From NCBI GenBank assembly GCA_002281875.1, contig NCHN01000009.1:1-64000 (forward strand): DNA of 64,000 nt, in the 5' to 3' direction. The position numbers were made by a program, and so were the translations under genes. The DNA comes from Sphingobacteriia bacterium 24-36-13. GTDB lineage: Bacteria > Bacteroidota > Bacteroidia > Chitinophagales > Chitinophagaceae. Shown here piece by piece: positions 42,666 through 51,487 of the stretch; within the stretch, counting starts at the first letter, position 1; each line of letters starts with the position of its first letter. The notes under the pieces are model-generated. The model worked only from the letters and a program-made list of their open reading frames with translations, did no database searches and was not told the DNA's origin.

Positions 42666-43538
42666 ATGAAAAAAACAAACCCCCTTTATTTTATTGCTGC
42701 TGCAGCAATTTTAGTGTCCTTTGTGTTTACTGCATGTAATAAATCTGCATCTGTTGAAAACCCAATTGGCACTCAATCTGTATCATTGTATTTAACCGAT
42801 GCGCCAGGCGTTTTTGACAATGTATTTATTGATATCAAATCAGTTTCTTTGCTGATTGATACTAGTAAAGACACACGTAAAAAAGACACCTGCAATTGGG
42901 ATAGAATAGGTAGTTCCAGGCATGAAAAAAATGATTCGTCGCTAGTATGGCAAGACCTTGGTGTAAAAGCCGGCGTGTATGATATTTTAAAGTTGCGTAA
43001 TGGAGTAGATACTTTACTCGCAACCAGTACAGTGTTTAAAGGTGCAATCCGTTTAATAAAAATTGAATTAGGTACTACACATTCTTTAGTGAAAGACAGT
43101 ATTACTTATCCATTGAATATTCCATTTAATGAAAAACCTTATGTTTTGATTAAATTAAAAGGTGGAGAGTGGGACGAATTCTTACCCAACCGTTCAAGGC
43201 TTTGGTTAGATTTTGACATTAGTAGATCTATCGTTGAAAAAAACAATCAGTTTTACTTAAAACCATTCATTAAATTCTTTACTGTAAAAGCTACTGCTGG
43301 TGTTTCTGGTAAAGTAACTCCAAAGGAAGCACAAGCAGTAATCACCGTATTCAATAATACTGATACCGCTTATGCACTACCTAATCACGAAGGGTACTTT
43401 AAAATTCGTGGATTAGCAGATGGCACTTATAGTGTTTTTATAAACGCATCAAATGGCTATGCTGATACTACCATTAGTAATGTAGTGGTATCAAAAACTA
43501 AAGAAGCCCAGCTTGGCTTAATCACCCTCATAAAATAG
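42666..43538 (+). CDS. DUF4382-type lipoprotein
   Basis: A 290-residue lipoprotein: signal MKKTNPLYFIAAAAILVSFVFTAC, with the acylated Cys at about residue 24. The domain starting VSLYLTDAPGVFDNVFIDIKSVSLL matches the DUF4382 opening, which is found in outer-membrane-anchored proteins of Bacteroidota. The C-terminal 75 residues (VSGKVTPKEAQAVITVFNNTD to the end) form a carboxypeptidase-regulatory-like beta sandwich. Function unknown. A strong terminator follows. Confidence 0.85.
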   Translation: MKKTNPLYFIAAAAILVSFVFTACNKSASVENPIGTQSVSLYLTDAPGVFDNVFIDIKSVSLLIDTSKDTRKKDTCNWDRIGSSRHEKNDSSLVWQDLGVKAGVYDILKLRNGVDTLLATSTVFKGAIRLIKIELGTTHSLVKDSITYPLNIPFNEKPYVLIKLKGGEWDEFLPNRSRLWLDFDISRSIVEKNNQFYLKPFIKFFTVKATAGVSGKVTPKEAQAVITVFNNTDTAYALPNHEGYFKIRGLADGTYSVFINASNGYADTTISNVVVSKTKEAQLGLITLIK

Positions 43539-43566
43539 TTTGTTGATAATTCCCTCGATTGTACAG

Positions 43567-43600
43567 TCCCGGCAACTTTTGTTGTCGGGATTTTGTATTT
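43567..43600 (+). terminator. intrinsic terminator after the DUF4382 gene
   Basis: TCCCGGCAAC and GTTGTCGGGA pair over 10 bp with one G-T wobble and a 4-T loop, followed by TTTTGTATTT. It lies just before the next start codon at 43607. Confidence 0.8.
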
Positions 43601-43606
43601 TACAGT

Positions 43607-44665
43607 ATGCAAGAAAATAAATTTCTATTATACGGTGCCAATGGGTACACTGGAAGACTAATTGCTTCAATGGCTCATCAATATGAGTTAGTACCTGTTT
43701 TAGCAGGTAGAAATGAGCCTGCATTATCATTAATGGCCAAAGAATTGTCTTTAGAATACATAGTGGTAGACTTAGATGATACAGATAAACTGGTTAATGC
43801 TTTGCAATCCTTTAAAGTGGTTTTACATGCAGCAGGTCCATTCAAGCATACTGCTTTAAAAATGGCCCAAGCTTGTATTAAAGCTGGGGTTCATTATTTA
43901 GATATTACAGGGGAAATCGGGGTGTTTGAGTTATTGAAAAAAATGGGTGACCCTTTTGCTCAAAAAGAAATTATGGTAATGCCAGGAGTAGGATTTGATG
44001 TGGTGCCCACTGATTGCATGGCTAAATTTCTATTCGATCAAATGCCGGAGGCAACCCATTTGAAATTGGCATTTGCTTCAGTTGGAGGCAAATTATCTCA
44101 TGGAACAGCAACTACTATGGCTGAAGGAATGGGTGAGGGAGGGGCTGTTAGGGAAAATGGAAGAATTATAAAGAAGCCACTTGGGCATAAAGGGATGTGG
44201 GTCAATTTTAGCAGTAAAAAATTATTTACAATGACCATTCCATGGGGCGATATTTCTACTGCATATACCACTACTCGCATTCCCAATATTGAAACATATA
44301 CTTCTGTTTCTCCTAAAACATTTTCGATGTTAAAATGGCAAGGCGTATATAATTGGGTACTCAAATTGTCTTTTGTGCGCAATTATTATAAAAAGAAAAT
44401 CAAAAAAATGCCTGCTGGCCCAGACGAAGCCATGCGCAAAAAAGCAAAGTCTTTGGTATGGGGTGAAGTATCCAATGCTGCAGGTAAAACTTTGCATGCA
44501 AATTTAGAAGGCCCAGAAGGATATACTTTAACCGCAATAAGTAGTTTAATTATTCTAAAAAAAGTACTTTCTAAAAATTTTAAGCCAGGCTATCAAACCC
44601 CTGCTGCTTGTTATGGTGCCGATTTGGTCTTAGAAATTCCTGGAGTTACTAGAACAATGGCTTAA
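43607..44665 (+). CDS. saccharopine-dehydrogenase-like / trans-acting enoyl reductase-type protein
   Basis: A 352-residue NAD(P)-binding protein. The Rossmann motif GANGYTGR (about residues 9-16) follows the strand KFLLYGA. VVDLDD, VVLHAAGPF and GVHYLDITGE match the saccharopine dehydrogenase-like fold, close to the mycobacterial-type enoyl reductase group. These enzymes lack strong predictors of substrate; lipid or quinone-like reduction is possible. The start at 43607 avoids the terminator that overlaps the longer frame from 43559. Confidence 0.8.
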   Translation: MQENKFLLYGANGYTGRLIASMAHQYELVPVLAGRNEPALSLMAKELSLEYIVVDLDDTDKLVNALQSFKVVLHAAGPFKHTALKMAQACIKAGVHYLDITGEIGVFELLKKMGDPFAQKEIMVMPGVGFDVVPTDCMAKFLFDQMPEATHLKLAFASVGGKLSHGTATTMAEGMGEGGAVRENGRIIKKPLGHKGMWVNFSSKKLFTMTIPWGDISTAYTTTRIPNIETYTSVSPKTFSMLKWQGVYNWVLKLSFVRNYYKKKIKKMPAGPDEAMRKKAKSLVWGEVSNAAGKTLHANLEGPEGYTLTAISSLIILKKVLSKNFKPGYQTPAACYGADLVLEIPGVTRTMA

Positions 44666-44713
44666 ACTTCCTTTATTTAAAGCATATTTGCCTTAATTGT
44701 TAATTTGTAGATT

Positions 44714-45937
44714 ATGGCATCGAATAAAAAAGCAGCGGTAGGATTTATTTTTATCACCATACTTATTGATGTAATTGGGATTGGTTTAATTATACCAGTT
44801 GTACCTAAATTAATTGAAGAATTGGTTCATAGCAGCAGCGCTAGCCTTGCATCTCAATATGGGGGATGGCTTACCTTCTCCTATGCTTTTATGCAATTTT
44901 TGGTATCTCCCATTTTAGGCAACTTGAGTGACCAATATGGAAGAAGACCAATTTTATTATTTTCTTTATTTGGTTTTGGTATAGATTATTTATTTGTAGC
45001 ATTTGCGCCAACCATCACTTGGTTATTTGTGGGTAGAATTGTTGCTGGAATTACAGGTGCAAGTATTACTACTGCATCCGCCTATATGGCCGATATAAGT
45101 ACACCTGAAAATAGGGCCCAAAATTTTGGAATGATTGGAGCCGCTTTTGGTTTAGGATTTATTATTGGACCTATGTTGGGTGGATTATTGGGTGAGTATG
45201 GATCAAGGGTTCCATTCTTTGTTGCCGCTGGATTAGCATTGGCCAATTGGTTATATGGTTATTTTGTACTACCAGAATCATTAGACAAAAGCTTACGAAG
45301 ACCATTCGAGTGGAAACGTGCAAACCCATTGGGTTCTTTGATGCAATTAAAAAAATATCCTGCAGTAACGGGCTTGATTGGGTCGTTGGTCTTAATTTAT
45401 TTAGCAGCACACTCTGTGCAAAGCAATTGGAGCTTTGTAAATATCGAGAAATTCAAATGGACGCCTAAAATGATAGGAATATCCCTTGGAGTTGTAGGGA
45501 TTTTGGTTACGGTTGTTCAAGGTGGATTGGTAAGAGTCATTAATCCAAAAATTGGGAATGAAAAAAGTGTTTACCTAGGACTTACTTTATATACAACAGG
45601 TTTAATTCTTTTTACTTTTGCATCCCAAACTTGGATGATGTTTGCATTTCTAATTCCTTATTGTTTAGGCGGTATTGCAGGTCCCGCATTACAATCTATC
45701 ATTTCAGGTAATGTTCCATCAAATGAACAAGGTGAGTTGCAAGGAGCATTAACTAGTTTAATTAGTGCTACCTCTATTGTTGGCCCTTTATTAATGACGG
45801 GCTCGTTTGCATATTTCACTGGCCCTTCTGCACCATTTTATTTTCCTGGTGCTTCATTTTTATTAGGAGCATTGTTTATGTTATGTAGTTTAATTTGGGC
45901 CTACAATGCTTTACATATTAAAAGGATAAAAAAATAA
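44714..45937 (+). CDS. MFS transporter, TetA-like group
   Basis: A 407-residue, 12-helix transporter. The signature [21 protein letters not shown] is the motif between helices 2 and 3 in the drug:H+ antiporter (DHA1/TetA) group, and [21 protein letters not shown] and the [11 protein letters not shown] antiporter motif follow. It could export drugs or metabolites; tetracycline is not implied. It starts 48 bp after the enoyl-reductase-like gene. Confidence 0.88.
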   Translation: MASNKKAAVGFIFITILIDVIGIGLIIPVVPKLIEELVHSSSASLASQYGGWLTFSYAFMQFLVSPILGNLSDQYGRRPILLFSLFGFGIDYLFVAFAPTITWLFVGRIVAGITGASITTASAYMADISTPENRAQNFGMIGAAFGLGFIIGPMLGGLLGEYGSRVPFFVAAGLALANWLYGYFVLPESLDKSLRRPFEWKRANPLGSLMQLKKYPAVTGLIGSLVLIYLAAHSVQSNWSFVNIEKFKWTPKMIGISLGVVGILVTVVQGGLVRVINPKIGNEKSVYLGLTLYTTGLILFTFASQTWMMFAFLIPYCLGGIAGPALQSIISGNVPSNEQGELQGALTSLISATSIVGPLLMTGSFAYFTGPSAPFYFPGASFLLGALFMLCSLIWAYNALHIKRIKK

Positions 45938-45941
45938 AAAT

Positions 45942-45963
45942 GGCCCTACAGATTTGCAGGGCC
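45942..45963 (-). terminator. shared terminator between convergent genes
   Basis: GGCCCT (45942-45947) pairs with AGGGCC (45958-45963). On the minus strand it is followed by a long T-rich stretch, fitting termination of the lipoprotein gene at 45995. Confidence 0.75.
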
Positions 45964-45994
45964 AGCATATCCCCCGATATGCGTCATGAACTAT

Positions 45995-47023
45995 TTAAAG
46001 CTTTTTCAAATCGGCTATAATACCAATTAAAGATTTCTTTTGTGGCTTTAAAGAAAGCACTGGGGTATTGTTCAATGCTTTGATACCTTGTTCGCTATAA
46101 TAAAATTGAGTACCTATCAGTGAAATAGTAACTATGTGAATTTTCTTTTGTAAAGGTATATTTTTTGCACTAAAACTTCTACTAGATAATTCTGGTTTTA
46201 GTTGAATCACGCTATTGTAGTCGTCTGTGGTAATAAAAACAATCGTGTTTTTATTGGTAAAATTGGGCGGTAAAATAATATTGAATTTGCCCTGTGAACC
46301 AATATTATTTAATGGTCGTGCCAAAGAAATCCATCTTAGTTTATTTGTGGTAATGTCATATCGTTCAATTTCCTTAGATCCACTGTTTCCTGGTTGTTTG
46401 TAAATGGATTGTTGGTAATCTAATGAAGTATTATCATTCCAATTAAAAAACGGGTCAACAAGTAATTGAGTGGTGTAAACAATAGACTCATCACCCTTGT
46501 AAACTTTCATTCCTTGTTTTACAATATTGTCTTTGTTGCCTACCCTTATTACATAATTAACTCCGGGAGCAATACGTAATTCTTGTCCATATGCTGTAGC
46601 AATAATACAAAATGCAAGGTCAGATTCTAATAAGTTTTCGTTGTTAAGAGAGGCTTTCATAGACCGAATAAACTCAGATTTCTCATCCAACAAAATGACT
46701 CTAATATTGATAGTTCCAGAAACAGGTGCACCTGCGTTATTAATAAATGCATTGGGTGGTAGAAATAAACTGAAATGATCAGAAAAAATGATTGTTTTAC
46801 CTTTTGATCCTAATAAAGTGTCGTTGTATTTGTACACTGAAGTAGAGTCGCTGATTCTTTGTAGCGCTAAACTTGTAGTGGTAGAATAAGACCAACTGGT
46901 ATCATTCATATCATTCCCAGCATAAGTAGTAAAATTACCATCAGATATCTCTTTATTGCAAGAAGCAAAAAGTATCAAGCTAATTGCTGCTATAAGATAA
47001 TATTTACTGATTTTGTATAACAT
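45995..47023 (-). CDS. lipoprotein of unknown function, 342 aa
   Basis: A lipoprotein: the lipobox LFASC places the acylated Cys at about residue 22. The mature part has a ZU5-like or similar beta-rich central region (FLPPNAFINNAGAPVSGTINIRVILLDEKSEFI), a pattern seen in Bacteroidota surface lipoproteins. The C-terminal half is mixed alpha/beta. It is the last of three minus-strand genes (sigma factor, membrane/barrel protein, lipoprotein) with short gaps, probably one operon and perhaps the envelope output of the sigma factor. Confidence 0.75.
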   Translation of the reverse strand: MLYKISKYYLIAAISLILFASCNKEISDGNFTTYAGNDMNDTSWSYSTTTSLALQRISDSTSVYKYNDTLLGSKGKTIIFSDHFSLFLPPNAFINNAGAPVSGTINIRVILLDEKSEFIRSMKASLNNENLLESDLAFCIIATAYGQELRIAPGVNYVIRVGNKDNIVKQGMKVYKGDESIVYTTQLLVDPFFNWNDNTSLDYQQSIYKQPGNSGSKEIERYDITTNKLRWISLARPLNNIGSQGKFNIILPPNFTNKNTIVFITTDDYNSVIQLKPELSSRSFSAKNIPLQKKIHIVTISLIGTQFYYSEQGIKALNNTPVLSLKPQKKSLIGIIADLKKL

Positions 47024-47058
47024 TACTATTGAGATACTTTGTTTGGTTTTATTGTTGC

Positions 47059-48609
47059 CTATCTTTTGTTTAAATTAAATCTCAGTCCCATTGCTAATCC
47101 ACCAATACTGAATCGTTGATTAAATGCAGCTTGTGGATTAGTCATATTAGATAAATTGTACCTTAAGTATGGTTCAAAAAATAATTGGGTGGAATAGTTA
47201 ATTCTTTTCGCAACAGTTAGGCCTGCATGTAATCCAAGACCAATATTGCTTTTGTATACCATATTGGTTTCTTTGCTCAATGGGACTGCGGTTAAACTAC
47301 TATCAAGTATAACACCTTGATACCAACTGGAAAGGTTAACTATTACGCCAGCTGTTAATCCAATACTTAAATCGTCATTACCAAATTGATAGCTGGCCAA
47401 TACTGGAATGTCTAAACTTTTAAACCTGTTTTTAACTGTATTCGTTTTATATCCAATTTGGGTTAAAGTACTGGTATCTCTAACAAGCAAAGTGTCGCCC
47501 GGTGCTCTGATGATGGCGCGAACGCTTACCACTGTTGTTGTTCTGGTTTCGTTTTCTGTTCTGTAAGTAAAGTGCTCGTTGATTTGTGAATATTGTAATC
47601 CTGTTTTAATTGCAAAATGGTCGTTCAATGGTTTTACAATTCTGAATCCTGCAGAAAATCCGAGCTTCAATGATTCACTACTGTCTTTTCTACTGAGTAA
47701 TTGTGGGCTTGCAGTATTATTCGTTACTGTTTTAAATGCCATATCGGGTGATACAAACACTTCTAAATCCCAGTCGGTATTTCTTAGTTTTCTATCTGTT
47801 GGGCAAATCACCACATTTTTAAAACTCGATGCATGATTTTTAGAAGTCATTTCTCTATTAAACAGTGCAGACAAGTTTCTCTTTTGTTTAATGAGTGCAT
47901 TACCTGCTTTTAATGATGTTTTATATGATTCAATTGCTTCTTTTGATTCCGCAATTTCATCTTCTTTTAAGCTGTTTGCTGTAACAGCAGGTATTTGGCT
48001 TTTTATGGAATTGATTGATTGTTCAAAAGGAAATACAGAACCTGATTCTTTGAATGATTGAGTAATGTTTTTCTTATTTAATTTCCAATCTGTTTTGTTT
48101 TCGGTATTGGTATTTATTTTAGGTGAACTGTTTTCTACAGCTATAGAGTTTTCTGCTTTTTCTTGAATACTATCCTGAGCTATAATTGTGTTTACTGTTT
48201 CAGGGTTATTTATAGTAGCTGACTGTCCTGTACTATTATTGCTTGGTTTAGGTAATTGTACTGTTTCCGATTCTTCTAAAGTAAATGGATTCCCGTTCAA
48301 ATAAATATAAGCGGCAGTTGAACCAGCTAAAACAAGCAATAGAATAGAAGCAGCTGCCATGTATTTTTTGGGAAGCCAGAATAGGAACCTTCTTCTTTTT
48401 TCTTTTTCTTCTGGTTGAATGCGATCCCAGAAATCAGCTGGAACTGAGGCGCTGTGGTGGTATAACTTGTTTTGAATGAATTCATCAAATCCATCTTTAG
48501 GTCCAGATAAGTCATGAGCGGCAATTTTATCCCATAACCCATTGGGCACACTTGCAGTGTACTGTTCTAGTTTTTGGTTAAAAATGATATCAAATTCCTT
48601 ATTCGTCAT
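47059..48609 (-). CDS. membrane protein with duplicated cytoplasmic motif and outer-membrane-barrel-type C-terminus; candidate anti-sigma factor
   Basis: A 516-residue protein with an unusual layout. The cytoplasmic N-terminus has two copies of a 20-residue motif exactly 35 residues apart: residues 10-29 (FNQKLEQYTASVPNGLWDKI) and 45-64 (IQNKLYHHSASVPADFWDRI). A single membrane helix follows (about 83-104), then an Asn/Ser/Glu-rich linker (about 110-290), and a C-terminal region (about 290-516) with the strand alternation and final AMGLRFNLNKR of small outer-membrane beta barrels. It overlaps the sigma factor stop by 1 base. Position and N-terminal repeat suggest it binds the sigma factor; the fusion to a barrel is inferred from pattern only. 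Confidence 0.75.
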   Translation of the reverse strand: MTNKEFDIIFNQKLEQYTASVPNGLWDKIAAHDLSGPKDGFDEFIQNKLYHHSASVPADFWDRIQPEEKEKRRRFLFWLPKKYMAAASILLLVLAGSTAAYIYLNGNPFTLEESETVQLPKPSNNSTGQSATINNPETVNTIIAQDSIQEKAENSIAVENSSPKINTNTENKTDWKLNKKNITQSFKESGSVFPFEQSINSIKSQIPAVTANSLKEDEIAESKEAIESYKTSLKAGNALIKQKRNLSALFNREMTSKNHASSFKNVVICPTDRKLRNTDWDLEVFVSPDMAFKTVTNNTASPQLLSRKDSSESLKLGFSAGFRIVKPLNDHFAIKTGLQYSQINEHFTYRTENETRTTTVVSVRAIIRAPGDTLLVRDTSTLTQIGYKTNTVKNRFKSLDIPVLASYQFGNDDLSIGLTAGVIVNLSSWYQGVILDSSLTAVPLSKETNMVYKSNIGLGLHAGLTVAKRINYSTQLFFEPYLRYNLSNMTNPQAAFNQRFSIGGLAMGLRFNLNKR

Positions 48610-49145
48610 TAAACGGCAATCTTTTGAAGTTGCAGAATTTGAGCCTGCAACATTTTTCTAGCTTTTACCAATTGACTTCTACTGGTACCGGCCTGAATAT
48701 TCAACATTTGGGCAATCTCATCATGACTATAGCCCTCAATCACACTTAAATTAAATACCATCCTATAACCTTCAGGCAAAGCACTTATCAATTTCAATAA
48801 ATCTTCTTCTCCTAAATAGGTAAATGCGCTAGGGTCAATCGAGGGGAGATCAGCATGATGGTCATCAATTTCTTTAAAGCTCATTTTCTTTCGCTCTAAA
48901 TGCCTAATTGCAGTATTTACTACAATTCTCCTAATCCATCCCTCAAATGAGCCTTCAAATTTAAATTGATTGATGTACTGGAAAACTTTCACAAATGCAT
49001 CTTGTAACATGTCTTCCGCTTCCATATTATCTTGAGCATACCTAACACATACGCCCATCATTTTACCTGCGTGACGCTCAAATAGCATACGCTGGCAGGA
49101 AGGGTCCTGTTTTATACAGCCTTTAATCAACTCGTGCTCTGTCAA
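48609..49145 (-). CDS. ECF-type sigma-70 factor
   Basis: A 178-residue extracytoplasmic-function sigma factor. Region 2 contains NMEAEDMLQDAFVKVFQYI and GSFEGWIRRIVVNTAI; region 4 contains LPEGYRMVFNLSVIEGYSHD and SRSQLVKARKML. The start is TTG at 49145; the N-terminus MTEHELIKGCIKQDPSCQ is exactly where homologs begin, so TTG is likely real and may keep its level low. Its stop and the candidate anti-sigma gene's start overlap. It probably controls the downstream envelope genes. Confidence 0.93.
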   Translation of the reverse strand: MTEHELIKGCIKQDPSCQRMLFERHAGKMMGVCVRYAQDNMEAEDMLQDAFVKVFQYINQFKFEGSFEGWIRRIVVNTAIRHLERKKMSFKEIDDHHADLPSIDPSAFTYLGEEDLLKLISALPEGYRMVFNLSVIEGYSHDEIAQMLNIQAGTSRSQLVKARKMLQAQILQLQKIAV

Positions 49146-49236
49146 ATGAGGTTAATTTAACGTTGACATAATATAGACGACCAGTTCAGTTAAAATGCTG
49201 CCTGAGTGGTTTAAACTAAACAAATATGAATAAAAA

Positions 49237-49260
49237 AGCCCCTATAAAAATAGAGGCTTG
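49237..49260 (-). terminator. terminator of the GCS2-type ligase gene
   Basis: AAGCCCCTAT and ATAGAGGCTT pair with one mismatch around an A4 loop; six T follow on the minus strand. It lies between the ligase gene and the sigma factor gene. Confidence 0.75.
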
Positions 49261-49282
49261 GTTATTTTATATTTATTTTAAG

Positions 49283-50392
49283 TTAAATACTCAAAAATTG
49301 ATCGTGTATATAGTCTACCACACTAATTAAGCTACCTGTTTCTTTAAATACTTTTAATTGTCTATCGGCCCCGGTTCCTAATTCAAATATTTTGGCTACA
49401 TGTTCTACTACATGTCTGCTGCCCAATTCATCAACTACATCATCTACAAAATCGAGTAATTCATAAATAAGGGCCTTGGTGTCTACCTCTGTTTCTTTTC
49501 CAAAATCAATGAGTTTTCCTTCTATGCCATACCTGCTGGCCCTCCATTTATTTTCGTTGATCAACGATCTTTGATAAATCATGAAGTTGAGGTTCTGGTT
49601 CCTGAGTTTGTAAATTTTGGCGCAAATTGCTTGGAACAAAGCCGCAATGGTCATAGTTTCCATGATATTCATTGGAACATCACAAATTCTAAATTCCACT
49701 GTGTTGAAAAAAGGGTGAACCCTTAAGTCCCACCATATTTTTTTAGCATTGTCAATGCAATTGGTTTTAATTAAAAGATTTACATAATTCTCATAGGCTT
49801 CAAAACTTTCAAAGTGGTCGGGTATTCCGGTTCTAGGGAACTTATCAAACACTTTTGTTCTAAAAGACTTGTAGCCGGTATCTCTTGATTCCCAAAAAGG
49901 GGAGTTGGTGCTTAATGCATACACATGGGGTAAAAAATAGCGAGCTGTATTCGCAATATGGATGGCCATTTTTCTGTCTTCCATACCAACGTGTACATGT
50001 AATCCAAAAATCAGATTGCTTCTGGCAGCTTCTTGTAATTCGTTTACAATTTGATTGTATCGAACATGGTCGGTAATCAATTGATTTTCCCAGTGGCTAA
50101 AAGGATGCGTGCCCGATGCTCCAACCCAAAGACCTAAATCACCAGCAATTTGTGCAATATTCCCTCTTAACGAAGCCACATCTTTAAATGCTTCATCAAT
50201 ATCTTTACAAATATCTGTTCCAACTTCAACTACAGCTTGGTGCATTTCGGCCTTCACCTTATCTTTCATAGAGAGTTGCCCCACTTGAACAATTTTTTGC
50301 TCATGACTTTTTAACTCTCTAGAAATGGGGTCTATTACCATGTATTCTTCCTCAACTCCTAAAGTAAAATGCTTGAAACTTAAATTAGACAT
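49283..50392 (-). CDS. carboxylate-amine ligase, GCS2/YbdK type
   Basis: A 369-residue ligase of the glutamate-cysteine ligase 2 family, which joins a carboxylate (often glutamate gamma) to an amine with ATP. Family marks are LGVEEEYMVIDP (ATP/Mg site), GLHVHVGMED, and SPFWESRDTGYKSFRTKVF. It could make gamma-glutamylcysteine, but YbdK-type enzymes are weak in that role, and the neighbour is an ATP-grasp ligase. The start codon is ATG at 50392, 23 bp after the ATP-grasp gene's stop, so both are in one operon. Confidence 0.9.
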   Translation of the reverse strand: MSNLSFKHFTLGVEEEYMVIDPISRELKSHEQKIVQVGQLSMKDKVKAEMHQAVVEVGTDICKDIDEAFKDVASLRGNIAQIAGDLGLWVGASGTHPFSHWENQLITDHVRYNQIVNELQEAARSNLIFGLHVHVGMEDRKMAIHIANTARYFLPHVYALSTNSPFWESRDTGYKSFRTKVFDKFPRTGIPDHFESFEAYENYVNLLIKTNCIDNAKKIWWDLRVHPFFNTVEFRICDVPMNIMETMTIAALFQAICAKIYKLRNQNLNFMIYQRSLINENKWRASRYGIEGKLIDFGKETEVDTKALIYELLDFVDDVVDELGSRHVVEHVAKIFELGTGADRQLKVFKETGSLISVVDYIHDQFLSI

Positions 50393-50415
50393 ATACTAAA
50401 CGTGATATAGACTGA

Positions 50416-51369
50416 TTAATAAAGGGGCTTCCCGTTTGCGCTTCTTTTAATGTACTCGCCCCAGGTTAAATTATCTTTTCCATCTTCTTGAGCCAATGCT
50501 TTTTCAATTGCATAGTTTGCAGCAGTTTCTACCACCCAATCAAAATTTTCTTGCCCTACACTTTTAATGTCAGCGTCTGGTGCAGGGTTGCAAAAATCAA
50601 TGGCGTAGGGCACTCCATCTCTTAAAGCTAATTCTACTGTATTGAAGTCGTACCCTAGGTATTGATTAATTTTTAGAACAATATCCGTCATCATTTTTAT
50701 CTTTTCTGCAGATGGCTTAAAGTCTGCAGCATACCTAAGATGATGAGGATTTCTTGGCTCATAAGACATGATGCGAACGTGTTTCCCACCAATGCAATAA
50801 CAACGATAGTATTCTTCAAAAACAATCTCTTCTTGAAGCAACATCACCAACTGACCTGTTTCTGCGTGCTTCTCAAAAAAGTCATTCATGTCTGTTAGCT
50901 TATATACGTTTTTCCAACCTCCACCAGCAAATGGTTTCATATATGCAGGGAAGCCAACATAGCTAAAGATTCCTTCCCAATCTAATGGGTAAGATAAATT
51001 ACTAAAAGACAATTCTGCGGTATCCGTAGGTAATTCTTTAGAAGGAAGTATAACGGTTTTAGGCACTGCCACTTCAATTTTTGTTGACAAGCAATTATTG
51101 AAAAATTTCTCATCAGCGCTCCACCAGAATGGATTATTTATAACTGCTGTACCACATAGTGCAGCATTTTTTAAATAAGCCCTATAAAAGGGAACATCTT
51201 GACTAATACGATCAATGATTACTGCATATCCACTACTTTCTCCTTGGATAACTTTATCAATTTTTACTGGCTCTGCTGTAATTCCCTTTATTTGTTTGCT
51301 ATTGATTCTTTCAACAAAAGCATTTGGGAAACTTCTTTCTTGCCCAAAGAGAATACCTATTTTTTTCAT
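50416..51369 (-). CDS. RimK-like ATP-grasp ligase
   Basis: A 317-residue ATP-grasp enzyme. It begins MKKIGILFGQERSFPNAFVERINS, a pre-ATP-grasp domain, and contains a central Gly-rich loop (KPFAGGGWKNVYK) and the metal-binding ending LALRDGVPYAIDFCNPAPDADI. Such enzymes attach amino acids or amines to a carboxylate via an acyl phosphate. It is the first gene of a two-gene operon with the GCS2-type ligase, suggesting stepwise synthesis of a small amide or peptide-like product. Product unknown. Confidence 0.88.
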   Translation of the reverse strand: MKKIGILFGQERSFPNAFVERINSKQIKGITAEPVKIDKVIQGESSGYAVIIDRISQDVPFYRAYLKNAALCGTAVINNPFWWSADEKFFNNCLSTKIEVAVPKTVILPSKELPTDTAELSFSNLSYPLDWEGIFSYVGFPAYMKPFAGGGWKNVYKLTDMNDFFEKHAETGQLVMLLQEEIVFEEYYRCYCIGGKHVRIMSYEPRNPHHLRYAADFKPSAEKIKMMTDIVLKINQYLGYDFNTVELALRDGVPYAIDFCNPAPDADIKSVGQENFDWVVETAANYAIEKALAQEDGKDNLTWGEYIKRSANGKPLY

Positions 51370-51474
51370 AATTGCAGTTTTTAAGGTTGATTTGTAATTT
51401 AAGCTATCTATACATAAATAAAAAAATATACCTATCTATTTTTATTGTGATGCCCTATTTTTCATGCATTACCC

Positions 51475-51482
51475 TATTTTTG
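51475..51482 (+). promoter_or_regulatory. -7 box TATTTTTG for the esterase gene
   Basis: A perfect TAnnTTTG five bases before the ATG at 51488, inside the longer frame from 51464; it supports the later start. Confidence 0.55.
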
Positions 51483-51487
51483 ATATT

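Noticed and set aside
44714..45937. Tetracycline-resistance efflux gene
   Set aside because: The TetA-like motif only identifies the DHA1 group; no repressor or resistance context is present.
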